DNA of 64,000 bases from Closterium sp. Naga37s-1 (Eukaryota > Streptophyta > Zygnematophyceae > Desmidiales > Closteriaceae): assembly GCA_947471745.1 (NCBI GenBank), contig CANJKZ010000423.1, forward strand, positions 620,001-684,000, written 5' to 3'. The notes beneath the pieces were generated by a model. The model saw only the letters and a list, made by a program, of their open reading frames with translations, searched no databases and was not told where the DNA came from. Position 1 is the stretch's first letter; the number at the start of each line of letters is the position of its first letter. This document shows positions 32,658 through 45,019 of this stretch, one piece after another. The position numbers were made by a program, and so were the translations under genes.

Positions 32658-35600
32658 GGCAGTAGTGCAGGCAGTCCACCTTATCCTTTGCCACCACCCC
32701 TCTGTGCCCATCCGGTCTTAAAGCCATCATCGGATCCACATCCATGAACAACCCACCCGCATCCTCCACTATCTCCCTCACCATCTCGTTCTGCTGCTTG
32801 AATTCTCCCCATCTGAACGGTAAGGAGGCTCCATCCTGCCGCTCTGGGATTGGTCGGGTGTGGTTCAGGCAGTTGAGGTGCCCGGGAGGTGTGGTGCGGT
32901 AGATTAGGAGTTTGTCGGGGTGGTTGTGACGAAGGAATCGGAAGATTCGTCTGACTGCCTTCACAACCTTCACTGCTGGCTTGTAGTGCGCACCCCGGTT
33001 CATTATAAGCACATGGGAGTTTCTGATTCCGGGGACTTGTTGCCAGGGCACATGGAGCCATGCCGCCCGTTCTAGCTTCTCCTGTACACGCATCAGCCGA
33101 GTTGTCGCCACATAGTGTATCTCCAATTTCGGGCACCCCTCAATGCGGTAACCAGCGCAAGTAACCGTTACTGTGTCGTCAATCCAATCCAGGCATTTCC
33201 GCTTCACTATAGTCCCCACCGCTGGCTTGGGGATATGCTTGATGATGTTATTCATAAACGAATAGTGGTGTTCTCGCGTCAGCGAATCCCCGATAAAGGC
33301 AATCCGCAGCCCATCCTTCCGCCGCGCGGCCAGCTCGCAAAGCGCGCGCCCGTCGAACCTCGAAAACATCTCCCCCTGCACGCCCTCCCTCCCCACCACC
33401 GCCTGCCTCCCCCCGATAACTCCACCACACTTTTCCCGAGGCACCACCCACTGATACTTCAGACTCTCTCGAACCTTCCACGCGGCGGCAGCAGCAGCGG
33501 GATCCCATCCCGAGTTAGCGATTTTGTCCGCGTGTACTCCTGCCACTCCGCCCTGCTTCATGTGCCGGCTGTCGCAGCTCTGCACCTGTTTCTCCTCCCA
33601 CGGTAGAACCCTAGGCGTCGAGTTGTACCGCCACTCGCCGCGCTCCGCCACGCAGCTCATCCATTGCTTGAACGCCGCCGCCTCGCCTGTTCCGGGCCTG
33701 AGCCTCGAGCCTGGGATCCTGCTTCGGAAGTCGCCGAGGCTGGCCGGCTCGTCCGGTGGAAAGGAGACGGATGGTAACCCGGTGAACGCGTGGAGTGTCG
33801 GGTTGTTGCGGATCATAGCGGTGACTGTACCGTACACCTCGTCCACGTGGCAGTGCTCCTGAGAGTGCCAGTTCACCTTAGTCGGATCGCAGGCAGAGAG
33901 AAAATGATGGATCCCGAGGCGGGAAGCGAGGTGGAAATGCCACGTGGCAGCCCGCTGTTGGCCGACGACAGGGATGGAAGCAGTAGCCATGGCTACGGTG
34001 CGAGGGAGGATTTCGATGAGCGTGGAGTTGAATGGCATGAAGATGAGATTCGACAGCGCGGGCGACGTGGGACCGACGAACAGAATAGCGCGGGAAAAGA
34101 GCTCCTTGGCTTGCAGTAGCGGCACGTGCTCGTCGTATACCACCACTCGCGATTCGCCGAAGAGCTCCCGCATCATTACAATCACACGGTTCATCGCGTC
34201 AGCTGCCTCTTTATTATCACCTTCCGCGCCCTCCCCTCCGCCTGCTCCCCCTTCCGCTAGCTCCCCCTCCCCCAATCCGATATCCTCTCCCCCAGCCACC
34301 CCCTGCCCCTCCCTCCCCGCGTGCGCGCTCCAAACCAGCGACACCACCACCACCCAATCCCGACGCAAGGCCTCCCCAACCACCATGTGCGCCCGAGCCT
34401 GCTGGTTCAGGTGCTGGTTCGGCAGCCGAGGCACCCAGTTCGGGTTGAGGATCGGCAGGCCGTTGGGGGGAAGGAGGTGGTGTGCGCGAACGGTGCGCCA
34501 GAGGGGGTCGGGGGAGCGGGGGCGGGGGGAAGCGGCGAATCCGCAGAGAGAGTCCGTGTGTAGCGGGAGGTAGAGTTTCTTCGCGAAGAACAGGTGCGGA
34601 CGCGCTGCTGCCGCCCAGCGTGCTGACGTGGCGTCCAGGGGGATGGAGAGAGCGGCGAGATCAACTCCAAACAGCCCTGTGCGCACGTGGTGTAGCAACT
34701 GGGGGAAGAGAATAGGCGTTCCGGGGCAAAAACAAGGGGGAGGGGAAAAACAGGGGGGAGAGAGGAATTAGAGGAGAGACACCTGTGAGGGGGAATGTGT
34801 CGTGAGCGGATAGCGATGCAATCATGCTTCCATGATCATGCAGCTCATGACAATAAGATCTGATTCTGCTGGGGGCTCGTTACCCCGTGAATTTAGCTTT
34901 GAATCACAACTCACCCGTCGATCGCGCAGCAGCAGCGGGTATCGGCGCGCAGTGGGCATGAGAGACGACGACACCAGGAACAGCACCGGCAGCAGCCGCG
35001 CCAGCTGCCTCTCCTTCGCGCTTCCGCCCAGCGCGCGCGCCTTTTCCGCCCGCGCGCTTGCTCCGCCGTTGCTCTCCCCTTCCGCCTGCGCCAAGTCCCC
35101 CGTTTCTGCCGCCAGCTCCGCCCACCCGTCGGCTTCCTCGTAAGGAAGCAAGTTGATTAAATGCTCGTGAACGCTAGTAACGGTCCCTGCAGGGTAAGAC
35201 ATCTCTGCTGTAGCCTGTCTTTCGGTCCGCGTTTTCCATACGCCCCCAACGCCGCCGCCGCATGCGCTGAACTCGAACACGTGGCTCGCGTTGAACACAA
35301 CACCCCTCCCGTTGACGAAAACGTCACGAAATAAAATAATTGCGCTGTTACCCGTCTCGTCTGGTACACTGGGGGGAGAATCACCGTCAATCTGCTCCTC
35401 GGAGCCCCCGTTTTCGCCCTCCCCTTCGCAGATGTCGCCCACGTGTAACAACGGCCAGGGCCATAGCCACGGCCGCTGGCGGCATTGCGTTCGCGACTGA
35501 AACTTTTCGTCGTCGCGAAACCGCGAGGCGAAAGTTGCGAGGTCATTCGCGACAGAAAGCGAACCCTCTCTAGCCTGCGCAGGTGCGGACCACTTGCATG

Positions 35601-36060
35601 CCGATACTTCACTCAGGGCCCCCGAACCTGGCTGGAAGGTCGGGCATACGGACATTGCCGAGCCTGCCGACTCGGTTCGGCCCTGAGGCGAGCCAGGCCG
35701 GAAAAGAGGTTGAACGTGCAACGATTCAAGCGATGCGCCTTCCAGGGGAGCTTGCAACTGCGTGACGGCCTCCGCTCCTTCCCGCCTCTCACGCTGTGCG
35801 TCATCGGATTCTACTGGGTTTCCGAGTCTGAGAGAATCTCGCAACGGTCGTCTTGTAGCGCGAAGTGGGGCGGTAAGGATGGACTGTAGTGGGTGCGGTT
35901 GATTGTCGCCGTTTATGACGGTCTGACCGGGAAGTACAGACGCTGCGTGCGCACGATCATGCGAGCTCGGCTTGAATAGGGTGATTGAGATCAAGAGGAT
36001 TTGAAATGACAAGGTGGTTGAAGCTCTCGAGATGAGGCGGGCTCTTCTTTGCAGGTTCAT
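32587..36060 (-). CDS. GT61-like glycosyltransferase fused to a TBL-like SGNH (PC-esterase) domain
   Basis: Two exons, 36060-34915 and 34698-32587, join in phase 0 (CGG/GTGAGT donor; CCCCCAG/TTG acceptor) to give 1085 residues. A hydrophobic segment near residues 18-30 looks like a Golgi signal anchor. The central part has GT61 (DUF563) features: FVNGRGVVFNASHVF (about 250) and VGPTSPALSNLIFMPFNSTL (590-609), then IEILP. The C-terminal third (about 746-1085) is an SGNH acyl-esterase/acetyltransferase domain with FIGDSLTREHHYSF (Ser at 854) and DCLHYCLPG (Asp 1057, His 1060). In plants GT61 enzymes decorate xylan and TBL proteins O-acetylate wall polysaccharides, so a Golgi enzyme coupling both steps is an inference. 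The usual GT61 HGA motif is absent, so transferase activity is uncertain. I know of no described protein with this fusion. Confidence 0.82.
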
Positions 36061-37776
36061 GGCTGCGAACTGAGTGTTGGCTTTTCGTGCATGAAATGTT
36101 GCGAAGGCTGTGTCTGCTGCTGGAATCGGAGAGGGGATAATATGCTGCTAGGCTCTTACGGATTGAATTTAGACCAACAGAGTGATGTAAGGGAAGAAAT
36201 ACGGACAACGTAGACTCACGGGCGCAACGAACTGTCCTACCACCAGTCGAAGACAACAAGCGTCAATAGTGGCAGATGAGCGTAGTTCCTTTCAAGTTGC
36301 GGGAAAAGAAAGATCACGAAAATGGTACAGTACGGTTGGTGTGGTGGGTGGGCGAGTGAGGGAAATTTGCATGCTGTGTCGAGCCTGAATTTTGCGCCAC
36401 GCGGTCCGTGAACTGGAAAGCCAGCGCCGTGTGCGCCTCGAGGATGTCACTTACAGTGTGGGTGGGATGGAAAGAACACCTGGTTTCACCTGAAGGAACA
36501 GAGCCAGCGTAAGTGCCACCTCGAAGCACTTACCAGCTCACATTCAGCGCATGAGTTTGAGAGTGGATGCCGGACAGCGTTCGGTTGGGGGTTTGTGGCG
36601 GTCGGGACAGCGCTCCATGGGTTTGACATGACGAAGAGCACAACACACTGTCGCGAGTATGGTGGAACCCGCTCCCACACTCCCGCCAACTGGCATCCAC
36701 TGGTATGGACCCGGTAAAACCTCCTTTATTGAAGATACAAGATTATCATATCAGTATTTCTTTAGAAAGATAAAGCTCTAAACACAATAGGTGAAAGGTT
36801 TGCATTGAAACATTATATATAATTGTATCTGTAAGCCATTTCCAGTAGTAAATAACAATTAGGAGCATGCAAGAGCATAGTTTTGAAGGATTCATATTTT
36901 TAAGAGTTTTTTTCACCTCAAACTCTCATGGTTGGAAGGGCGATATCCAAGCCAAAATTTGTAGTAGTTATTTCAAACGAGGATACACTTTCAGTTGTTG
37001 TTGGCGTGGCGAACAATTGTCAGGATTTGGCAAAGTGACGCCCTCACAAAGTGGGGTGTAGTTCGGGTGAAATGGTGTGTAGAAATACACTGGGTCTAAC
37101 CAGACTTCACACGTTCCAACTCCCTACTAAAACCGGCACAACAGGTAGAAAACTCTCCAAAATTCTATATTGGCCTAGTAGATCCAAACAAAAAACCAGA
37201 CAAACTGTGAAATGGCCCAGTGTTGCCAAGTCGCAACCCGTTCCTCTAGAGCGGGAACGAAATTAGCCGGGTAGCGGGGTAATTCGGGTAAGAAAAACGA
37301 ATATCATGACAAGATATGCACACGGGCAGCAAGGCCGTCTAGACTCTGAACGTGATTCGTGGCGATCAGTGGCGAGAAAACGGGTGCCAGATTTCTGCAA
37401 TCGGTGGCGAAAATATGTGGAAGTTCAAGCTACCCCAAAACCAGTAACCAAGCCGTGGTGGCTGTACTGACAGAACCCCAGTCTATGCGCCGCGGGCCGG
37501 CCGGCCAGGAAGCAACCCTCGTTTCCCTGACAAGACTCACACGGATAGCACGGATCTACGAGCAGTTTCTAGTGCGAGGACCATCGTGAGATGGCTAGAT
37601 CTGGATATTCGCGTCCCCGAGTCCGTCCAAGTAAATCAATATTACGAGGTGTCGCTCTTTTCATTTTCCAGCCCATAGGTAGTAGCTCATTCCCTCCTTA
37701 ATCCCAGCCCGTCTGGCAGACGCATACACGCTTGAAGACATTGGATGTGCGGGAAAGCAACACCATGTCACCGGCC
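36061..37776. promoter_or_regulatory. Shared upstream region of two divergent GT61-TBL genes
   Basis: 1.7 kb separates the two start codons, and no other gene is evident. Promoters for both genes should lie here, but I could not pick out TATA boxes or operators with confidence. The sequence is AT-richer at 36720-36900. I see no obvious long inverted symmetry, so the duplicated arms seem to stop near the start codons. Confidence 0.5.
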
Positions 37777-40700
37777 ATGAACTTGCACAGGACCCGTCTC
37801 AGTATAGCGTCAGCTACCCTTTTGTCACTCCTCGTGATCAACCAATTCGAGCCGAGCTCACTCAATAGCGCGCATGCAGCGTTCGAACTCGGTCGGATCG
37901 TCACAGCCGGCGACAGTCAGCCGCCCCCAATAAAGCCGACAGTTAAAAATCTGGGGGAGATTGGCGACGCGCAGCGTGAGAGGCGGGAAGGGGCGGAGGC
38001 TGTGACGCAGTTGCAAGCTCCCCTGAAAGGCGCCTCCCTCAAAAGGTTGCCCGTTCACCCTCATTCCGAGCCATTTTTTTCTCTGGGCCAAACCGGGTCG
38101 CCAGGTTCGGTAATGTCCGTCTGTCCGACCTTCCAGCCAGGTTCGGGGGCCCTGAGCGAAGTCTCGGGGTGCAAGTGGTCGCTCCCTGTCGCGAATGACC
38201 TCGCAACCTTCGCCTCGCGGTTTCGCGAAGGCGAAATTATACAGTCGCGAGCGCAATGTCGCCAGCGGCCGTGGCTATGGCCGTGGCCGTTGCTACACGT
38301 GGGCGACGTCTGCGAAGGGGAGGGCGAAAACGGGGGCTTTGAGGAGCAAATTGACGGGGAATTCTCGCCAAGTGTAACAGATGAGACGGGTAACAGCAGA
38401 ATCTTTCTCTTTCGCGACGTCTTCGTCAACGGGAGGGGCGTCGTGTTCAATGCGAGCCACGTGTTCGTATTCAGCGCATGCGGCGGAGCTCGAGGCTCAT
38501 GGAAAGCGTGGACCGAGAAACAGGCTATATCGGAGATGTCTTACCCTGCAGGGACCGTTATTAGTGTTCACGAGCATTTAATTAACTTACTTCCTTATGA
38601 GGAGGACGACGGGTGGGGGGAGATGGCGGCGGACGCGGAGGACTCGGCGCAGGCGGAAGGGGGGAGCAACAGCGCAGCAAGCGCGTGGGAGGAAAAGGCG
38701 CGCGCGCTGGGCGGAAGCGCGAAGGAGAGGCAGCTGGCGCGGCTGCTGCCGGTGCTGTTCCTGGTGTCGTCGTCTCTCATGCCCACTGCGCGCCGATACC
38801 CGCTGCTGCTGCGCGATCGACGGGTGAGCCTAAGCTAAAATCACGAGGACAATTGCTTATGGAAGCATAAATGCACCGCTATCCGCTCACTGTTATCTCT
38901 CCTCTAATTCCCCTCTCCCCCCTGTTTTTCCTCTCCCCGTTTGCCCTGGAATGCCTACTCTCTTCCCCCAGTTGCTGCATCACGTGCGCACAGGGCTGTT
39001 TGGGGTGGATCTCGCTGCGCTCTCCATCCCCCTGGACGCCACGTCAGCGTATTCCACGTCAGCAAGAGCAGCGGCGGCAGCAGCGCGTCCGCACCTGTTC
39101 TTCGCAAAGAACCTCTACCTACCACTACACACGGACTCTCTTTGCGGATTCGCCGCTTCCCCCCTCCCCCGCTCCCCCGACCCCCTCTGGCGCACCCTCC
39201 GCGCGCACCACCTCCTCCCCCCCAACGGCCTGCCGATCCTCAACCCGAACTGGGTGCCTCGGCTGCCGAACCAGCCTCTGAACCGGCAGGATTGGGAGCA
39301 CATGGTGGTTGGGGAGGCCTTGCGTCGGGATTGGGTGGTGGTGGTGTCGCTGGTTTGGAGCGCGCATGGGGGGAGGGAGGGGCAGGGAGTGGCTGGGGGG
39401 GAGGATATCGGTTTTGGGGACGGGGAGCTTGTGAAAGAAGGAGCAGGCGGAAAGGAGGGCGCGGAGAGTGATTATAAGGAGGCGGCTGACGCGATGAAAC
39501 GTGTGATAGTAATGATGCGGGAGCTCTTTGGCGAATCGCGCGTGGTGGTATACGACGAGCACGTGCCGTTGTTACAAGCCAAGGACCTCTTCTCCCGCGC
39601 GATTCTGTTCGTCGGTCCCACGTCGCCCGCGCTGTCGAATCTCATCTTCATGCCATTCAACTCCACGCTCATCGAAATCCTCCCTCGCCCCGTCGCCATG
39701 GCCGCTGCGTCCATCCCTGGCGTCGGCCAACAGCGGGCTGCCACGTGGCATTTCCACCTCGCTTTCCGCCTCGGCATCCATCATTTTCTCTCAGCCTGCG
39801 ATCCGACTAAGCTGAACTGCCAGTGGCCCTGTGAGGAGCACTGCCACGTGGACGAGGTGTACGGTACAGTCACCGCGCTGATCCGTAACAACCCTACACT
39901 TCACGCGTTAACCGGGTTACCACCCGTCTCCTTTCCACCGGACGAGTCGGCCAGCCTCGGCGACTTCCGAAGAATAATCCCAGGCTCGAGACTTAGGCCT
40001 GGAAGAGGCGAGCCGGCCGCGTTCAAGCGATGGATGCACTGCGTGGAGGAGCGCGGCGAGTGGCGGTACAACGCGACGCCTAGGGTTCTACCGTGGGAGG
40101 AGAAGGGGACTCAGAGCTGCGACTCTCAGCACATGAAGCAGGGCGGAGTTGCGGGGAAGTACGCGGACAAAATAGCTAACTCGGGGTGGGATCCCGCTGC
40201 TGCTGCTGCGGCATGGAAGGTTCGAGAGAGTTTGAAGTACGAGTGGGTGGTGCCTCGGGAAAAGTGTGCTGGAGTTATCGGAGGGAGGCAGGCGGTGGTG
40301 GGGAGGGAGGGCGTGCAGGGGGAGATGTTTTCGAGGTTCGACGGGCGCGCGCTTTGCGAGCTGGCCGCGCGGCGGAAGGATGGGCTGCGGATTGCTTTTA
40401 TCGGGGATTCGCTGACGCGGTCGACGGGCGCGCGCTTTGCGAGCTGGCCGCGCGGCGGAAGGATGGGCTGCGGATTGCTTTTATCGGGGATTCGCTGACG
40501 CGGGAACACCACTATTCGTTTATGAATAACATCATCAAGCATATCCCCAAGCCGGCTGTGGGGACGATAGTGAAGCGGAAATGCCTGGAGTGGATTGACG
40601 ACACGATAACGGTTACATGCGCTGGTTACCGCATTGAGGGATGCCCGAAACTGGAGATTCATTTTGTGGCGACAGCTCGGCTGATGCATGTGTTCGAGGA

Positions 40701-41193
40701 AAGGCTAGAGCGGGCGGCATGGCTCCACGTGCCGTGGTATGAAGTTTCGGGAATCAGAGAATCACATGTGATTATATTGAATCGGGGTGCGCACATTTCG
40801 GCAGCAGTGAATGTGGTCAAGGCAGTCAGACGAATCTTTCGTGTTCTTCGCCACAATCACCCCGACAAACTCCTGATTTACCGCACCACATCTCCCGGGC
40901 ACCTCAATTGCCTGAACTACTCCCGGCCAATCACCGAGCGGCAGGATGTAGCAACACTGCCGTACAATTGGAAAGAATTCAGAAGGCAAAACGAGATGGT
41001 GAGGAGTATAGTGGAGGATGCGGGAGGGGTGTTCATGAATGTGGATCCGATGATGGCTTTAAGACCGGATGGGCATAGAGGGGTGATTGGGAAGAATCAG
41101 GTTGACTGCCTGCACTACTGCCTGCCAGGCCCCCAAGGCACGTGGTCTGAATTCCTGTACAACATTATCCAGAGGCTCGTGCCTGTTCAGTGA
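37777..41193 (+). pseudogene. Second GT61-TBL fusion gene, frameshifted by an 83-bp tandem duplication
   Basis: Exon 1 is 37777-38823 (donor GTGAGC) and exon 2 starts at 38972 after CCCCCAG, the same structure as the copy at 32587-36060. An in-frame ATG at 37765 could also serve. The GT61 part keeps VGPTSPALSNLIFMP. The coding sequence breaks at the catalytic GDS block: the 83 bp at 40338-40420 are repeated at 40421-40503 (3n+2), so translation runs to a TGA at 40498. The GDSLTREHHYSF block and DCLHYCLPG survive downstream in another frame. Removing one 83-bp unit leaves 713 codons in exon 2, so this is the only lesion. No GT occurs in the unit, so splicing cannot remove it. A truncated GT61-only protein could still be made. 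Confidence 0.85.
40338..40503. repeat. 83-bp perfect tandem duplication in a coding exon
   Basis: The unit begins TCGACGGGCGCGCG and ends GACGCGG. The copies appear identical, implying a very recent event or an assembly error. It spans the nucleophile Ser motif of the esterase domain. Confidence 0.92.
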
Positions 41194-41257
41194 CCTTCCA
41201 AAGTGAGTATCGTGGGGTGCCAGCCAGTCCCCCACCCCAACCCCAAGACACGTGGTC
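41194..41257. repeat. 3' flank with a fragment of a duplicated last exon
   Basis: CCCCAAGACACGTGGTCTGA at 41240-41259 matches CCCCAAGGCACGTGGTCTGA inside the gene (41131-41150). The copy is cut off by the copia LTR that starts at about 41258. As at 32453, this gene therefore also had its 3' coding end duplicated downstream. Confidence 0.6.
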
Positions 41258-41395
41258 TGAATCTTAGAATCTAGGCATAGGTGAAGTTGACTATCGAGAG
41301 AATTGGTACAAGGAGAAAACCCTAAGGGGTTATACCCCACAGTGTCTACCCCACTACAGCCTACCCACAAATATAACATATGCATATCTTTGACA
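41258..41395 (-). repeat. 3' LTR of composite copia (part A)
   Basis: About 138 bp ending TTTGACA, followed on the plus strand by CACCCTCACAGGCAAAGTGG, the complement of the polypurine tract. The exact start is uncertain. Confidence 0.7.
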
Positions 41396-41630
41396 CACCC
41401 TCACAGGCAAAGTGGGGGAGAGCAAGAGGTCACAAGACCAGTCAAGAAAAGCAAAGCAAGCTCAGGGTGGATCACAACGTCACCACACACACTGAGCACA
41501 AGCAACAGGCCACAAGGCCAGTTCACATGCAGAGGTATATATGCAACAAGAACAGTACAGTGATCTCTACCTAGCAAGAGCAAGCATGCAGGTATATATA
41601 TGTATATATAGATCAGAGTACAACCAGAGT

Positions 41631-44600
41631 CTACAGCAAGTGTGGAAACGTAGGCACAAGGCCCAACAAAGTACAAAAGCGCTGATGATCACCAGACGGA
41701 AGTGCCTTGGTGAATATATCAGCAGTGTTGGCCCGAGTGGCCACGTGAGCAAGACGAAGCTGACCCCGCTGCTGCAACTCTCGAGCCAGGAAGTAACGCA
41801 GAGCGATGTGCTTCGTTCTGTGCTCCAGTCTGTGCTCCTGACACAAGGCAATGGCTGCCTTGTTGTCGACGTACAGAACTGGAGGAGAACGAGGCCTCTC
41901 TCCCAAGCCGGTCAGCAGGTAGGTGAGCCAGCGTAACTCCTGTGCAGCCATGGCTGTGGCGTAGATCTCAGCCTCACAACTGGAGCTGAGAACAGAAGAC
42001 GAGCGGGTAGACCGCCAAGAAACAGAGCCAGAGCCAAGACTGAAGGTGTAACCCTGTGACGACCGCTGCGTAGCCTGGTCGTCAACCCAAGAAGCGTCCG
42101 AGTGACCAGTGAGGACAACGTCTCCCCGTCCTCCAAGCACGAGCCCCATGCCCGATGTACTGCACAAGTAGCGTAGTACCCTCTTAGCAGCATCCATGTG
42201 CACCTTTCGGTGCCGACCAGGAGCCACGTAGCAAGCCAGAAGGCCAAGGGGGTACGCAACGTCAGGACGAGTGCAGGTCATCAGGTACATGAGGCAGCCA
42301 ACTAGCTCTGGGTAAGGACCACTCGGCTCTACGGACTCGTCCGATGGTGGAGCTGAGAGCGAGTGACCTATAGCCAGAGGAGTGGCCTGTGCCGAGGACC
42401 AGGTGAAGCCGAAGCGCTGAAGGACCTGCTGCACCATGTGTGACTGAGTCAGAGTGATGGTGCGGCGTGCTCTGTCCCAGGTGATCTGCAAGCCAAGGTA
42501 ACTGCGCAGCTCACCCAGGTCTGTGCACGTGTGTCTCTTCTGCACCTCCGACTTCACCAGGGCGAGAGCCTCCGTGTCAGCAGTGGCAAAGACCAAGTCG
42601 TCGACGTACACGAGGATGTAGAACGGCGGCAGCGAAGTGTCGGTGCGCAGAAACAGCGACGGGTCAGCAGTCGAAGGTGCAAACCCAAGAGCCGCAAGTG
42701 TCGTCCTCAGTGTGTCGTGCCACTCACGTGGCGCCTGGCGGAGACCGTAGACCGGCCGCCGGAGGCTCCACTGGGTACCAGGAGGGAACGACCCAGTGAA
42801 GCCAGGTGGGCGGCGCAGCCAGATCTCCTCGTGCAGGCTGCCCTGTAAGAAAGCTGTGCTGAAGTCAAGGGAGTGAAGCTCGTAGTCACGCTGAGCGGCA
42901 ACGTGCAGCAACACCCGAAGAGTGGTCATCTTCGGGGTGGGGGAGAAAGTCTGGAAGAAGTCAACTCCCTCCCGCTGACTGAAGCCTCGAGCAACGTAAC
43001 GAGCCTTGAAGACAGGCGGAGAACCTGGCGGCCGCTTCACCCTGAAAATCCACATGCCGTCGACGATGTTCGCCCCAGGAGGGGGAACCTCGTCAACGTA
43101 GGTGCCTGTGGACTTCCAGGATACCATCTCTGCGTCCATGGCTGTCTGCCACTGAGAGGAGTACTCACCCGCGATCGCCTCAGCGTAAGAGCGCGGGGTC
43201 GGGATGTCTGGTGCATCCGGGTCTCCCTCAGGGGCAAGCAGCATGGCCACGAGATGAGGTGCAGCGGTCGCAAGACACTCAAGGTCCTCCTGTCTGTCCT
43301 CAAGGACGTCCGTGCCAAGAGCACACTCACCCCCGACGGACGGAGGACAGACAGACTCAGACTCAGCAACAAGACTAGCAGCGTAGTCTAGACGACAGGC
43401 AGCAGCAAAGTCAACCAGCTCAGCGACAAAGGCAGACGCAGCAGCAGACTCAAACGACGGGTCAGTGACAACAGTGGCTAGCAGACGCGTGACAGTAGGG
43501 TGCTCAGCACGAAACTGGTCAGACTCAGGGTCCGGAACAACAGGCAGAGAAGACGCAGGAGGAGACGGCAGAGGAACACGCTGCGGAGGAGAAGAAGGAC
43601 GACGGACTACGAGGTGGGTGTCGGGGACAGCCGACTGACGCGGACGAGGAACACGACGACCAGAACGGACAGGCGAGACAGGACGCGACGCAGGTGCACG
43701 ACGCTCAGTAAGACCCCCTGTCTGCTCAGTGTAAGGAGAAGGATCAGGCAGCGGTGAGCCAGGCTGTAAAGGAAGACCAGTAGACGAAGGGAGACTAAGA
43801 ACCTGGCGAAGCACAGAGTCAGGCGGTGGCTGAGACGACGGAGACGGTGGAGCAAAGAACAGGCGCGGCTGTGCAGTGACACCAGCACGAGCAGCTCCAG
43901 TACCCCCAGCAGCTCCAGCACCTCCAGCAGCCCCAGAACCCTCAGCGCCAGCTCCTCCAGGACCAGCTCCACCAACAGCAGCACCCCCAGAACCGGCACC
44001 TCCAGTCCCAGGGTCTCCAGCGTCAGTATCTCCAGCAGCAGCACCCCCAGACCCAGGGCCTCCGGTAGTAGCACCCTCAGGCTCAGAAGAACCTCCAGCC
44101 CCAGTAGCTCCAGTTCCTCCAGTACGAGCACCTCCGGGACCAGTACCACTCCTAGCTCCAGTGACGTCAGCAGAAGTACCTCCAGCAGTAGAGCCCCGAG
44201 CTCCAGAAGCTCGACCCTGACGGCGACCGTACCAGTCGTGCAGCTGCTGTGAGGTGAGAGGCACACGCGGACGAAGGCGGCTACTCCAAGGAGACCGCGC
44301 AGCAGCAGACTCAGAACCCTCAGGCGTCTCACCCCCAGACTCAGTACCACCAGGCTCCTCACGCTCGGGCTCAGCACCTTCAGACACAGCACCCCCAGGC
44401 TCAGGACCTCCAGGCTCCTCACGCGCAGGCTCCGCACCCCCAGGCTCAGTACCCCCAAGCTCCGCACCCCCAGGCTCAGCACCCCCATGCTCCACACCCC
44501 CAGGCCCAGCACCCCCAAAGACAGCACCACCCCCAGGCTCAGCACCCCCATGCTCCACACCCCCAGGCCCAGCACCCCCAAAGACAGCACCACCCCCAGC

Positions 44601-44985
44601 AGGACCTGAGTCACCAGTGACCTCAACAGGCGCAGGCACGGGAGGGTCTACCTGAGAAACACCTGAAGGAGCGGGACCCGGCGTGGGGAGGGGGTCTACC
44701 TGGGGAGGACCTGGGGCGAGAATAGCCTCATACTCAAGATCAAAGATAGGTACATCACGCCTAAGCAGGTCTGCGCATTTGGGGAACTCAGTAGCATCAG
44801 GAAACTTGACGCGCCAGGCGTCGCTAAGCCGAGCAAAACAGCGGTACTCAGTGTGAAACCCTGTGCACTGGCGACCAGTGCGGGGACCTGTGCGAATGAT
44901 ATAGGGGCAGCGACCAGGACCCCCAGACGCCCCACGCCCGGCATACCAGTCAAGAAGCTGCTGGGAAGTGGGGGTCTGGCGCTGA

Positions 44986-45019
<34 letters not shown>

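Noticed and set aside
33944..34573. Plus-strand frames inside the GT61-TBL gene
   Set aside because: Antisense to a gene with better support; no recognisable domain.
40338..40503. The 83-bp duplication acting as an intron
   Set aside because: The unit contains no GT dinucleotide, so it has no donor.
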